Source: Bacteroidales bacterium
Lineage (GTDB): Bacteria; Bacteroidota; Bacteroidia; Bacteroidales; UBA932
NCBI GenBank assembly: GCA_017962375.1
Contig: JAGCVJ010000016.1
Span: 51,568 to 115,567, forward strand
Length of the DNA stretch: 64,000 nucleotides
Reading direction: 5' to 3'
Both the position numbers and the translations under genes were made by a program. Below, one piece after another: positions 33,349 to 41,371 of the stretch. Each line of letters begins with the position of its first letter. The stretch's first letter is position 1. The notes beneath the pieces were generated by a model. That model searched no databases, was not told the origin of the DNA, and saw nothing but the letters and a program-made list of their open reading frames with translations.

Positions 33349-34545
33349 ATGGAACAGGAAAAGAAGAAATTCAGGCTGGGCCTTCTGCCTAAAGTCATTA
33401 TCGCAATTATTCTGGGTATTGTCTGCTCCCTTTTCTTCCCGATGTGGGCGGCAAAGGCAGTGTCCACTTTCAACGCCCTTTTCAGCAATTTTCTGGGCTT
33501 TATCATCCCTCTGCTGATTCTGGGACTTGTGGCTCCGGGCATAGCCGAGATGGGGAAAGGGGCGGGGAGGCTGCTTCTGATTACGGTTGCCCTCGCATAT
33601 ATTTCCACGATACTTGCAGGCTATTTCTCCTATTTCACCTGCGAATTGGCTTATCCGGCAGTCCTGGAGAAAGACCCGTCATTCGCCCTGACCGCTTTGA
33701 GCGATGAGTCTTCAGTCAAGCCGTTTTTCACCATAGACATGAATCCGGTGTTCGGCGTGATGTCGGCGCTGATTCTGGCGTTTGTGCTGGGACTGGGAGC
33801 CGCATACGCCAAGTCTGAGACGCTTGTAAAGGTGCTGGGAGAATTCAGGGATATAATCAACCTGATTATCAAGAACGTAATAATCCCCCTGCTGCCTTTC
33901 TTCATCTTCGGAATCTTCCTGGTTCTGGGCATAGAAGGCCAGGTGGCTTCCGTGCTGAAGCTCTTCCTGAAAGTGATCCTTGTCATATTCGCGATGCACA
34001 TTGTATGGCTGATATTCCAGTTTGTGGTGGCAGGTGCCATAAGCCATAAGAATCCGTTCAAGGCTCTGTGGACCATGCTGCCTGCCTATATGACGGCACT
34101 TGGAACCCAGTCTTCAGCGGCAACCATTCCGGTTACTCTCGCCCAGACCAGAAAGAACGGCGTGGACAACGGAGTGTCATCTTTCACCGTTCCTTTGTGC
34201 GCCACCATTCATCTTGCGGGAAGCACGCTCAAGATTGTAGCCTGCGCCTTTGCCATTATGTACATGATGAATCTTCCTACCAGCATCGGCCTATATACGG
34301 GCTTTATCTTCATGCTCGGAGTAACTATGGTTGCAGCTCCTGGAGTGCCTGGAGGGGCCATTATGGCCGCGCTTGCAGTGCTGGAGTCAGTGCTGGGATT
34401 TGACGCTACGCTTCAGGCGCTTATGATTGCCCTCTATATCACTATGGACAGCTTCGGCACCGCCTGCAACGTTACAGGTGACGGCGCTATTGCCCTTATC
34501 GTTGACAAAATCTATTCAAACAGAAACAAACAGACAGAGGTATAA
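33349..34545 (+). CDS. Dicarboxylate/amino-acid:cation symporter (DAACS family)
   Basis: Secondary transporter of the glutamate/aspartate/C4-dicarboxylate:cation symporter family. The 398 residues contain the hallmark elements: serine-rich hairpin GTQSSAATIPVTLAQTR near 250, AAPGVPGGAIMAAL near 325 (HP2) and DSFGTACNVTGDGAIALIV near 370 (TM8). It follows cydB by 6 bases and probably shares its transcript. The position behind a terminal oxidase and the organism type suggest aspartate, glutamate or fumarate as substrate; the sequence does not decide. It ends directly at the long inverted repeat. Confidence 0.9.
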   Translation: MEQEKKKFRLGLLPKVIIAIILGIVCSLFFPMWAAKAVSTFNALFSNFLGFIIPLLILGLVAPGIAEMGKGAGRLLLITVALAYISTILAGYFSYFTCELAYPAVLEKDPSFALTALSDESSVKPFFTIDMNPVFGVMSALILAFVLGLGAAYAKSETLVKVLGEFRDIINLIIKNVIIPLLPFFIFGIFLVLGIEGQVASVLKLFLKVILVIFAMHIVWLIFQFVVAGAISHKNPFKALWTMLPAYMTALGTQSSAATIPVTLAQTRKNGVDNGVSSFTVPLCATIHLAGSTLKIVACAFAIMYMMNLPTSIGLYTGFIFMLGVTMVAAPGVPGGAIMAALAVLESVLGFDATLQALMIALYITMDSFGTACNVTGDGAIALIVDKIYSNRNKQTEV

Positions 34546-34655
34546 TAGAAGAGCAACAGATTTATCACTCGCCCTCGCTTCGCTCGTCCCGTCTTGGCAA
34601 ACCAAGACACCCATTCATGAGGCCATGGGCGGCCACAGGCTCTGTGATAAACTGT
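34546..34655. repeat. Long inverted repeat with inner hairpins between convergent genes
   Basis: Left arm 34546-34568 and right arm 34634-34655 are reverse complements apart from one unpaired base (A34560): TAGAAGAGCAACAG plus TTTATCAC against GTGATAAA plus CTGTTGCTCTTCTA. The 65-base interior holds a perfect hairpin, GTCTTGG-CAAA-CCAAGAC (34591-34608), and a CG-rich CTCGCTTCGCTCG run. It starts directly after the symporter stop and ends 26 bases before the rny stop. There is no T-tract on either strand, so it is not a standard terminator; it could be a cruciform, a MITE/REP-like element or a structured RNA. Confidence 0.85.
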
Positions 34656-34681
34656 TGCTCTTCTATCTATTGTACGTTCCG

Positions 34682-36232
34682 CTATTTTGCAAAGGCAACT
34701 GAACGAGACTCGCGGATGACGGTGATTTTCACCTGTCCAGGGTAGGTCATCTCGTTCTGGATTCTCTTTGCTATCTCGGCAGACAAAGTCTCGATGTCCT
34801 TGTCGGAAACCTGGTCGCTGCCCACGATAACTCTGAGCTCTCTTCCGGCCTGGATAGCGTAGGTCTTGGTTACGCCAGGGTAGGAGAGGGCAATGCCTTC
34901 CATATCCTTCAGGCGCTTGATGTAACTCTCGATAACCTCGCGTCTTGCGCCAGGCCTTGCACCTGAAATGGCGTCTGCAACCATAACGAGAGGGGAGATG
35001 AGGCTTGTCATCTCGATTTCCTCGTGATGGGCTCCGATGGCGTTGCAAACGTCCGGCTTCTCCTTGTACTTCTCAGCCATCCTCATGCCGAGCATTGCAT
35101 GTGGAAGTTCAGGATCTTCTTCGCAGACCTTTCCAATATCGTGAAGCAGACCAGCCCTCTTGGCAACCTTGGCGTTCAGGCCGAGTTCAGAGGCCATTGT
35201 GGCGCAGATATTGGCAACTTCCCTTGAGTGCTGAAGAAGGTTCTGGCCGTAAGAAGAACGGTATTTCATTCTTCCCACCAGCTTCACAAGCTCTATGTTC
35301 AGGCCGTGAACTCCCAGGTCTATGCAGGTACGCTTTCCGGTTTCCAGAATCTCGTCTTCAAGCTGTTTCTTAACCTTGTCCACTACTTCCTCAATTCTGG
35401 CAGGGTGAATTCTGCCGTCTGCAACAAGCTGGTGGAGAGCAAGTCTTGCAACCTCTCTGCGGACAGGATCAAATGCTGAAAGAAGAATAGCCTCAGGAGT
35501 GTCGTCAACAACGATTTCCACTCCCGTGGCAGCTTCCAGGGCACGGATGTTTCGGCCTTCACGTCCGATGATGCGGCCCTTGATCTCGTCGTTGTCAATG
35601 TTGAACACGGTTACCGCATTCTCTATGGCGATTTCAGGAGCTGTCCTCTGGATGGTGTTGATGACGATTCTCTTGGCTTCCTTGGATGCACTCAGGCGAG
35701 CCTCGTCCATAACGTCATTTATATAGGACTGGGCATCTGTCCTGGCTTCGGCCTTCATAGCCTCCATAAGATGCTTCTTGGCCTCTTCTGCGCTCATTCC
35801 GGCAATGTTCTCAATCTTGATGATTTCCTGCTGGCGGAGCTTCTCGTACTCCTCGCTCTTCTTGGCAACTATGTCTGCCTGGAGGCGAAGATTGTTGCGG
35901 ATAGCATCGATTTCCTTTTCTCTTCGAGCCATCTCCGAGTTCTGCTGGTTCATCTGAAGCTCTCTCTGCTTGAGCTTGTTCTCAGTTTCCCTGATTGCGT
36001 TGTTCTTGCTGTTGATGTACTGTTCGTGCTCGCTCTTGAGCTGAAGGAATTTCTCCTTTGCCTGGAATATCTTTTCCTTCTTGATGTTCTCTCCTTCTTT
36101 CTCGGCCTCTTCCAGAATCTTGGATTTCTTGTTCTTGAGAACTACAGGACGTACTATGATAAATCCTAAAAGAGCACCAAGCAGGAACGCGGCAACAATT
36201 AAGATGATTGTAGTCAAATTGATATCTTCCAT
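34682..36232 (-). CDS. rny: Ribonuclease Y
   Basis: Membrane-bound endoribonuclease starting mRNA decay. The 516-residue protein has one N-terminal helix (about 7-28), a long coiled coil to about 200 ([15 protein letters not shown]...), a KH domain with [15 protein letters not shown] near 215, and an HD domain with LLHDIGK (His364-Asp365) and later GAHHEE. Length and order are those of RNase Y of Bacillota and Bacteroidota. It is convergent with the symporter gene. The probable 6S RNA is just upstream. Confidence 0.95.
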   Translation of the reverse strand: MEDINLTTIILIVAAFLLGALLGFIIVRPVVLKNKKSKILEEAEKEGENIKKEKIFQAKEKFLQLKSEHEQYINSKNNAIRETENKLKQRELQMNQQNSEMARREKEIDAIRNNLRLQADIVAKKSEEYEKLRQQEIIKIENIAGMSAEEAKKHLMEAMKAEARTDAQSYINDVMDEARLSASKEAKRIVINTIQRTAPEIAIENAVTVFNIDNDEIKGRIIGREGRNIRALEAATGVEIVVDDTPEAILLSAFDPVRREVARLALHQLVADGRIHPARIEEVVDKVKKQLEDEILETGKRTCIDLGVHGLNIELVKLVGRMKYRSSYGQNLLQHSREVANICATMASELGLNAKVAKRAGLLHDIGKVCEEDPELPHAMLGMRMAEKYKEKPDVCNAIGAHHEEIEMTSLISPLVMVADAISGARPGARREVIESYIKRLKDMEGIALSYPGVTKTYAIQAGRELRVIVGSDQVSDKDIETLSAEIAKRIQNEMTYPGQVKITVIRESRSVAFAK

Positions 36233-36275
36233 AATGCTTATTTATAAAAAAGCCGTCAGGAGGGCTGTTTTCGGA

Positions 36276-36395
36276 AAAATCTTATGAAATAAGATTTGGG
36301 CCCTGTTTCAGACGCTGGCTTCCAACGTTCCGCGTGCGGAATCCCCCTAAAGGTAACCTAGGCCTGTCATTGTCTGTCCTTTTGGGCCCGGGATT
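36276..36395 (-). ncRNA. ssrS: Probable 6S RNA (6S-Flavo type) with terminator
   Basis: A 200-base gap between zapA and rny holds a structured minus-strand element. Ends pair: GGGCCC (plus 36384-36389) with GGGCCC (36298-36303), then CAGAC with GTCTG, leaving an open internal region, with a TTCCGCACGCGGAA hairpin inside. It ends in a terminator hairpin AAATCTTAT-TTC-ATAAGATTT plus TTTTT (36275-36297), followed by another hairpin at 36249-36265. A roughly 110-base rod with a bubble matches the size of 6S-Flavo RNA, which binds RNA polymerase, and 6S genes commonly sit near zapA. No Rfam search was possible, so another structured RNA or an rny leader is not excluded. Confidence 0.6.
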
Positions 36396-36440
36396 TTTTT
36401 AGTGTTGATTTTCGCAAAGAGCCTCCTGGCGGCTAAAAAT

Positions 36441-36743
36441 TCATTTGTTATGCTGGAGATATTCAGCAAGTTGAGTATTTATTTCCTTCAAGGAAACCAA
36501 AGAATCTTCCATTTCGCTCTCTTTCCTCAGAGCTCCCATCACAAGCTTTATCATAACTGCAATCAGGGTCTTGTTGTAATCAGAGGAGATGCTGTCTCGG
36601 TTCCTTCTGAAAGTTTCGATCTCGCTGTTGATAAGTTTCTCCGCCTTCTGGAAAAGCTCTGCCTCTGCGGGTGTACACAGGTATTTCAAAGGAATGCCGT
36701 CTATCACCACCGTAACCTGTATGTTGCTCTTAGTGAGTGCCAT
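36441..36743 (-). CDS. zapA: Cell division protein ZapA
   Basis: Z-ring associated protein that crosslinks FtsZ filaments. The 100-residue protein has the N-terminal beta-strand region (IQVTVVIDGIPLKYLCTPAEAELFQKAEKLIN, residues 8-39) and a C-terminal coiled coil (VMGALRKESEMEDSLVSLKEINTQL). It lies 1 base downstream of the coiled-coil gene. The 6S RNA candidate follows. Confidence 0.87.
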   Translation of the reverse strand: MALTKSNIQVTVVIDGIPLKYLCTPAEAELFQKAEKLINSEIETFRRNRDSISSDYNKTLIAVMIKLVMGALRKESEMEDSLVSLKEINTQLAEYLQHNK

Positions 36744-36744
36744 A

Positions 36745-37044
36745 TCATTCGTTCAGCAGAGAAATGCACTTATCAATCTCTTTTACAATCTTCCCCAGCT
36801 GTTTCTTCGCCCTCTTGTCAGACCCCTCTCCGGAAAAGAACGCTTGCTTTAGTTCGAAATGCTCCAGTTTTTTCTCCTGTTCTGCTATCTTGTTTTTTGC
36901 GTTATACAATTCAGTTTTAGTTTTTGAAAGCTCGGCCATGAGATCTGAACGGTCCCTTGCGGCAACCTCGTACTTGCGAACCAGCTCCTGAATCAGTTTC
37001 TCCAGCTGATCCAAAGTCTTGTCCATATCTCTTCTTGTAGCCAT
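36745..37044 (-). CDS. Short coiled-coil protein upstream of zapA (possible ZapB-like partner)
   Basis: A 99-residue, highly charged protein. Residues 8-65 form a continuous coiled coil (LDQLEKLIQELVRKYEVA...LAELSKTKTELYNAKNKIAEQEKKLEHFEL segments), ending with a basic helix KRAKKQLGKIVKEIDKCISLL. It is adjacent to and probably translated with zapA, the reason for suggesting a ZapB-like spacer role; no sequence motif proves this. Confidence 0.7.
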   Translation of the reverse strand: MATRRDMDKTLDQLEKLIQELVRKYEVAARDRSDLMAELSKTKTELYNAKNKIAEQEKKLEHFELKQAFFSGEGSDKRAKKQLGKIVKEIDKCISLLNE

Positions 37045-37073
37045 AGCAATCGCGCAAATTTAATCAAAATTGA

Positions 37074-37232
37074 TTAATTATCGCCCCCTCCGAAATAATT
37101 GAACCCTTTTTTAATGCCTCCTGTAACGTAATCCCACCTGAGAATAATGCCGATCAGGCAGATAATCCCGATGAGAATCAGTGCCTTCATTGAAGGGTCC
37201 AGTTTTTTCCACCAGTCCAGTATTTTTTTCAT
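37074..37232 (-). CDS. Unlisted 52-residue single-helix membrane protein
   Basis: A short open frame, start ATG 37232, stop TAA at 37074-37076, too small for usual gene finders. The peptide starts MKKILDWWKKLDPSMKA, has one hydrophobic helix LILIGIICLIGIIL (about 18-31), then WDYVTGGIKKGFNYFGGGDN. A purine-rich GAGGG sits just before the ATG and the upstream stop is 6 bases away, so it probably shares the transcript of the synthetase gene. Basic and aromatic N-terminus, then helix, then Gly-rich end suggest N-in/C-out topology. No family recognised; conservation not testable here. Confidence 0.6.
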   Translation of the reverse strand: MKKILDWWKKLDPSMKALILIGIICLIGIILRWDYVTGGIKKGFNYFGGGDN

Positions 37233-37238
37233 TTCCCT

Positions 37239-39185
37239 CTATTTTTCAATTCTTATTCTCGCGCCAATAACTGTAATGTCTCTTTCATCGCCGAATACGG
37301 GGTTAAGCTCCATCTCGGCGATTTGAGGCGCAGAAAGGCACAGAGCGGATACTCTCCTTATCAGATCGGCGAACAGAACCTGGTTGACACCCTCCTGGCC
37401 CCTGTAGCCTTCAATGATAGGGAAGGCCTTGAGGCTGGATATCATCTTTTCAGCCTCAAGGGTGGATACCGGTGCCATGCAGTAGCTTATATCGTCCATT
37501 GCATCGGCGAAAATGCCACCAAGAGAGCAGGAAATCAGCGGAGCGAAATTAGGCTCGCGTACGGCCGAAATCTGAAGCTCCGTTATATGAGAGTCTATCA
37601 TCGGCTGAAGAATGAAGCCTGTGACACCTTCTATGTTGACCATCCTCTGGTATTCCGAGCGAAGAGTGTGCTCGTCTGTGATGTTCAGCGACACGCCGTC
37701 CACTTCCGTCTTGTGAAGAGGGCCTATGACTTTCATTACCACCGGATAACCTATGGAGATGGCCGCTTCCGCCGCCTCGTCTTCTGTCAGAGCCACAATC
37801 TGGCGGATGCGGTTTATGCCGCTGGCATCAAGCATCTGCTGAACCATGAAAGGCGGCATCCATCCCTCCGGGCTCTCGTTTATTGTGCGAGTGATCAAAT
37901 ACTTGTCTATGGCAGGAGAAGAGCCTTCCATAACAGCGGGTGGAGTAGATATCACATTTGAAAGAGCCTGGCCGAACACCACCTCGTCCGTGAAGGTCAC
38001 ACCGCCTTGGTTGTGGAATTCGGTTATGTACTCCTGATATGAAGATTCAGACGTGAATAGCGGATAGAGAGGTTTTTCGGCCTGCCTTACCTTCCTGAAA
38101 ATCACATTGGAAACTTCAGACGAGTCGCTCATCTCCTTCTGGCCGAAAATAACAACGGTGCCGTCAATCTCAGGATTCCGGTCCAAAGAGTCTATCAGAG
38201 ACGATATCTGACCAGCCGTCTTGCCGAAGCTGTAGTCTTCAAAGAAAATGGAAGGCACCTTAACGCCTCTCTGCCTGAGCACGTCGCCGAGCATTACAGC
38301 GGGCCCGCCTGCCTGAGTGAGAATTGCAATGCGGTTGCCGTCCGGACGGCCTTTGGACAGTATTGCCACTGTGTTGATCAATTCGTCTCTGCCGTAAGCC
38401 CTCACAACGCCGCATTTTTTGAAAAGCGCATCTACAACCTTGTTCGGCGATGCCAGAACGCCCACAATTCCAGCTCCTGTACTTATAAGCGAACGGCAGC
38501 AGGCCATCATTCTCACAGAGTCTGAAATCCTCTCTATGTATAAGGCAATCACTCTGTTGGCGGATCCGTAGGAAGCCCAGTTGGAGTCCATCCACTCGAG
38601 AATGTCTTCCACGGTTGTAATAGGGGAATAGCCTACGGAAAAGATGCCGGAAATATTCAGCCCGTAACGCGGAGCGGTTTCCACCATGTAGGAAATGGTT
38701 GTCCTGGATGAGGAGATAATGTCCACGCTGCCGCCTTTTTTGACGGATGCCTTGGTGTAGATGCCGCAATAACCGTCCAGGGCAATGCCTGAAGAGTTAG
38801 GGCCCACCAGAGTGGTGCCGAAGGTCTTGCAGACCTGCCTTGTCCTTTCCAGAGCCTCGTCAGGGGAGAGGAAAGGAGCGGAAATGGTATCGGGGAAAAC
38901 CACAATGGCCTTGCAGCTTTTCTTCTGGCAAAGTGTTTCTATTGAAGCCAGCGTATTTCCGTTATCCTCGGCGATGAATGCCATGTCCGCATCCGGTATA
39001 TCCACCAGATGCCTGTAGGCCTTGATGCCCTGGACATTGTCGGAAGTGGCAGACACGGCGAATATGTTTCCCTGATAGTTATTCATTATCAGGTTCTTGA
39101 CAAGACTGCCGCCAGGTGTAAGCAAATCGTTGGACGCGCCTATGACGGCTATGGTATGGGGTGATATCAGTTCTTTTGAAATCAT
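37239..39185 (-). CDS. Acyl-CoA synthetase (ADP-forming)-like protein lacking the phospho-histidine motif
   Basis: A 648-residue fusion of CoA-binding, succinyl-CoA-ligase-like and ATP-grasp domains, as in ADP-forming acetate-CoA ligases. Visible: IAVIGASNDLLTPGGSLVKNL (Rossmann/CoA-binding, near 12), VGPNSSGIALDG near 127, NRIAILTQAGGPAVMLGD near 280, and the ATP-grasp part with YPVVMKVIGPLHKTEVDGV (near 480) and ISCSLGGIFADAMDDI (near 560). The segment that normally holds the phosphorylated histidine (KxGRS...SHTGA) is shortened to STGAGIVGVLASPNKVVDALF, with no histidine. Start is ATG 39185, not the longer frame. It may be a non-catalytic or altered homologue; the small membrane protein gene follows. 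Confidence 0.82.
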   Translation of the reverse strand: MISKELISPHTIAVIGASNDLLTPGGSLVKNLIMNNYQGNIFAVSATSDNVQGIKAYRHLVDIPDADMAFIAEDNGNTLASIETLCQKKSCKAIVVFPDTISAPFLSPDEALERTRQVCKTFGTTLVGPNSSGIALDGYCGIYTKASVKKGGSVDIISSSRTTISYMVETAPRYGLNISGIFSVGYSPITTVEDILEWMDSNWASYGSANRVIALYIERISDSVRMMACCRSLISTGAGIVGVLASPNKVVDALFKKCGVVRAYGRDELINTVAILSKGRPDGNRIAILTQAGGPAVMLGDVLRQRGVKVPSIFFEDYSFGKTAGQISSLIDSLDRNPEIDGTVVIFGQKEMSDSSEVSNVIFRKVRQAEKPLYPLFTSESSYQEYITEFHNQGGVTFTDEVVFGQALSNVISTPPAVMEGSSPAIDKYLITRTINESPEGWMPPFMVQQMLDASGINRIRQIVALTEDEAAEAAISIGYPVVMKVIGPLHKTEVDGVSLNITDEHTLRSEYQRMVNIEGVTGFILQPMIDSHITELQISAVREPNFAPLISCSLGGIFADAMDDISYCMAPVSTLEAEKMISSLKAFPIIEGYRGQEGVNQVLFADLIRRVSALCLSAPQIAEMELNPVFGDERDITVIGARIRIEK

Positions 39186-39203
39186 ACTGTAAACAGTTTG
39201 CCA

Positions 39204-39211
39204 CAAAATTA
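39204..39211 (-). promoter_or_regulatory. Promoter -7 box of the synthetase-like gene
   Basis: On the minus strand TAATTTTG fits TAnnTTTG and lies 18 bases before the start codon of the synthetase-like gene, inside the 71-base divergent gap to the deaminase gene. Confidence 0.45.
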
Positions 39212-39256
39212 GCAAAACACTGAATATTTTCGTAAATTGTGCCCAAATAAAAGGAA

Positions 39257-40531
39257 ATGGGAAAGATTCTGATTAAAGACATATATCTGGAAGGGAAGCA
39301 GGTTTCAGTGCTTGTAGACGGGAACCGCATATCCCGAATAGCAGACCACATTGAACTTGACGCCGAAACGGACCTCACCAAAATCATAGACGGACGGGGT
39401 AAGGCCATCATTCCGGGTTTCGCCAATATGCACACACACGCCGCAATGACCGTAATGAGGGGCAGCAAGGAGGACGAGAAACTCCATAAGTGGCTTTCAG
39501 GAATCTGGGAAATGGAAACCAGGCTGGACGACGAAATCGTCTACTGGGGCACCAAGCTGGCCTGCGTAGAGATGATAAAGACGGGCACAACCTTTTTCAA
39601 CGACCAGTATTTCAATGTGGAGTCGGCCGTAAAGGCCACTTGCGAAATGGGTCTTAGAAGCGCGCATTCGTTCGTTTTCCTGGACCTGGGAGACGAGCAG
39701 AAAATGAGCCGCCAGAGAGAAAACTGCCAAATAATGTACGACAGGTCAAGGCAGTGGAACCCTCTCAACATCTTCGAGGTGGGAATCCATTCGATTTATA
39801 CGGTAGGGGAAGACAACATCATCTGGGCCAGCCGGTTTGCTAAAGATCACAATCTGAAAGTGCATATCCATATCGCCGAGACGGCCCAGGAGTTGAACGA
39901 CTGTCTTGACAGCCACGGCTGCACTCCGGTGGAATATTTGGACAAAATGGGGATATTCTCCCCGGATATAATGGCCGCCCACTGCATCTGGCTCAGCGAA
40001 AAAGACATAGCCACGCTCGGGGCTGCCGGAGTGAATGTAGTGCACAACATAAACTCCAACCTCAAGCTCGCCTCGGGATACAAGTTCAAGTTCCAGGAGC
40101 TCCAGGATGCCGGAGCCAATATCTGCCTGGGTACAGACGGCGTGGCCTCCAACAACAATCTGGACATGATGGAGACCATGAAGATAACCGCCCTGGTGCA
40201 GAAGGCCTGGAGGAAAGACCCTTCTGCAATTACGCTTCCTCAGCTTCTGTCCAGCGCAACCCGCAACGGCTACAAGGCTTACGGACTGGATGGCGGCGTT
40301 ATCAAAGAAGGCGCCCTGGCAGATTTCTCCATAATAGACATTAACAATTACGGCTTCACGCCAAACATAAATTTTGCCGCCAACCTGGTTTACTCGGCAC
40401 ATTCAGACTGCATCCAGACAGTTGTCTGCAACGGCAGGATTGTGATGGAAAACAGGCAGATAGACGGGGAGGACGAAATCCTTGCCAATGTCCGCAGGCT
40501 CTACGGCAGAATGACAGGTGAAACAATTTAA
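39257..40531 (+). CDS. Amidohydrolase, 5'-methylthioadenosine/S-adenosylhomocysteine deaminase type
   Basis: Zinc-dependent deaminase of the TrzN/MtaD branch of the amidohydrolase superfamily. The 424 residues carry the metal-site motifs FANMHTHAAM (near 55), VHIHIAET (near 200), AAHCIWLSEKDI (near 243) and GTDGVASNNNLDMMETM (near 295). Family function is deamination of MTA, SAH or adenosine. The next gene, 12 bases on, is a purine nucleoside phosphorylase, so the pair would split methylthioinosine or inosine to hypoxanthine plus a sugar phosphate. Substrate among the possible nucleosides is inferred from context only. Confidence 0.87.
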   Translation: MGKILIKDIYLEGKQVSVLVDGNRISRIADHIELDAETDLTKIIDGRGKAIIPGFANMHTHAAMTVMRGSKEDEKLHKWLSGIWEMETRLDDEIVYWGTKLACVEMIKTGTTFFNDQYFNVESAVKATCEMGLRSAHSFVFLDLGDEQKMSRQRENCQIMYDRSRQWNPLNIFEVGIHSIYTVGEDNIIWASRFAKDHNLKVHIHIAETAQELNDCLDSHGCTPVEYLDKMGIFSPDIMAAHCIWLSEKDIATLGAAGVNVVHNINSNLKLASGYKFKFQELQDAGANICLGTDGVASNNNLDMMETMKITALVQKAWRKDPSAITLPQLLSSATRNGYKAYGLDGGVIKEGALADFSIIDINNYGFTPNINFAANLVYSAHSDCIQTVVCNGRIVMENRQIDGEDEILANVRRLYGRMTGETI

Positions 40532-40543
40532 AACATTGATGAT

Positions 40544-41371
40544 ATGATACCAAGAGAAGAAAAAATTTTCCAGTCGGCCGATTACCTGAAAATGAGAATC
40601 GGTGACAGAAAGCCGATTGCAGGAATCATTCTGGGCAGCGGCCTGGGATCCCTTGCAGACAAAATCGAAGATCCTTTTGTCATTCCTTACAGCGAAATTC
40701 CGAACTTCCCGGTATCGACTGCCGTAGGTCACAAGGGCAACCTGATTTTCGGCAAGCTGGGCGGAAAAGAGGTAATGTGCATGCAGGGCAGATTCCACTA
40801 CTACGAGGGCTATACCATGGATCAGGTAACAATCTGCATCAGGGTTATGAAGCTCCTGGGTGTTGAGTATCTGCTTGCTTCCTGCGCCTGCGGCGGCTTG
40901 AATCCTTCTTTCAAGGTTGGCGATATCATGGCCATCGTAGACCACATCAACCTTCTTCCTAATCCTCTGATAGGCGTTAACATGGAGTCTTTCGGAACAC
41001 GTTTCCCTGACATGAGCCACCCTTATGACGAGGAACTTATCGAAAGGGGAAAGAAGATTGCCCAGGAAAACGGCTTTGAGCTCAAGACCGGCGTTTATGT
41101 AGCCGGAAGCGGCCCTTCCTACGAAACCAAGGCCGAGTACAAGTACATGAGGCTCATCGGAGGAGACGCTGTGGCAATGTCAACCGTGCCTGAAGTTATC
41201 GTGGCCCGCCATTGCGGAATAAAGGTATTCGGAGTATCCATTATCACCAACGCCTCTGGCGACACTGAAAAGGCAGACTTTGTCAACGACGAGCAGGAAG
41301 TCATCAAGGCCGCAGATGCAGCCGTTGTGAAAATGACCGCCCTGTTCACCGGACTGATTGCCACCCTGTAA
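40544..41371 (+). CDS. Purine nucleoside phosphorylase I (trimeric, inosine/guanosine type)
   Basis: Phosphorolysis of purine nucleosides for salvage. The 275-residue protein has [15 protein letters not shown] near 26, the phosphate/base region [27 protein letters not shown] near 85, [25 protein letters not shown] (positions 113-137; Cys replaces the usual Asn-Ala of NAAGG), [13 protein letters not shown] near 188 and [16 protein letters not shown]. These mark the low-molecular-weight PNP class. It overlaps the following gene by one base (TAATG). Partner of the deaminase encoded upstream. Confidence 0.92.
   Translation: MIPREEKIFQSADYLKMRIGDRKPIAGIILGSGLGSLADKIEDPFVIPYSEIPNFPVSTAVGHKGNLIFGKLGGKEVMCMQGRFHYYEGYTMDQVTICIRVMKLLGVEYLLASCACGGLNPSFKVGDIMAIVDHINLLPNPLIGVNMESFGTRFPDMSHPYDEELIERGKKIAQENGFELKTGVYVAGSGPSYETKAEYKYMRLIGGDAVAMSTVPEVIVARHCGIKVFGVSIITNASGDTEKADFVNDEQEVIKAADAAVVKMTALFTGLIATL

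Noticed and set aside
34561-34640. Possible tRNA in the inverted-repeat region
   Set aside because: The arms do not form a cloverleaf: no T-arm GTTCNA sequence, no anticodon stem and the outer stem is 22 bp long.
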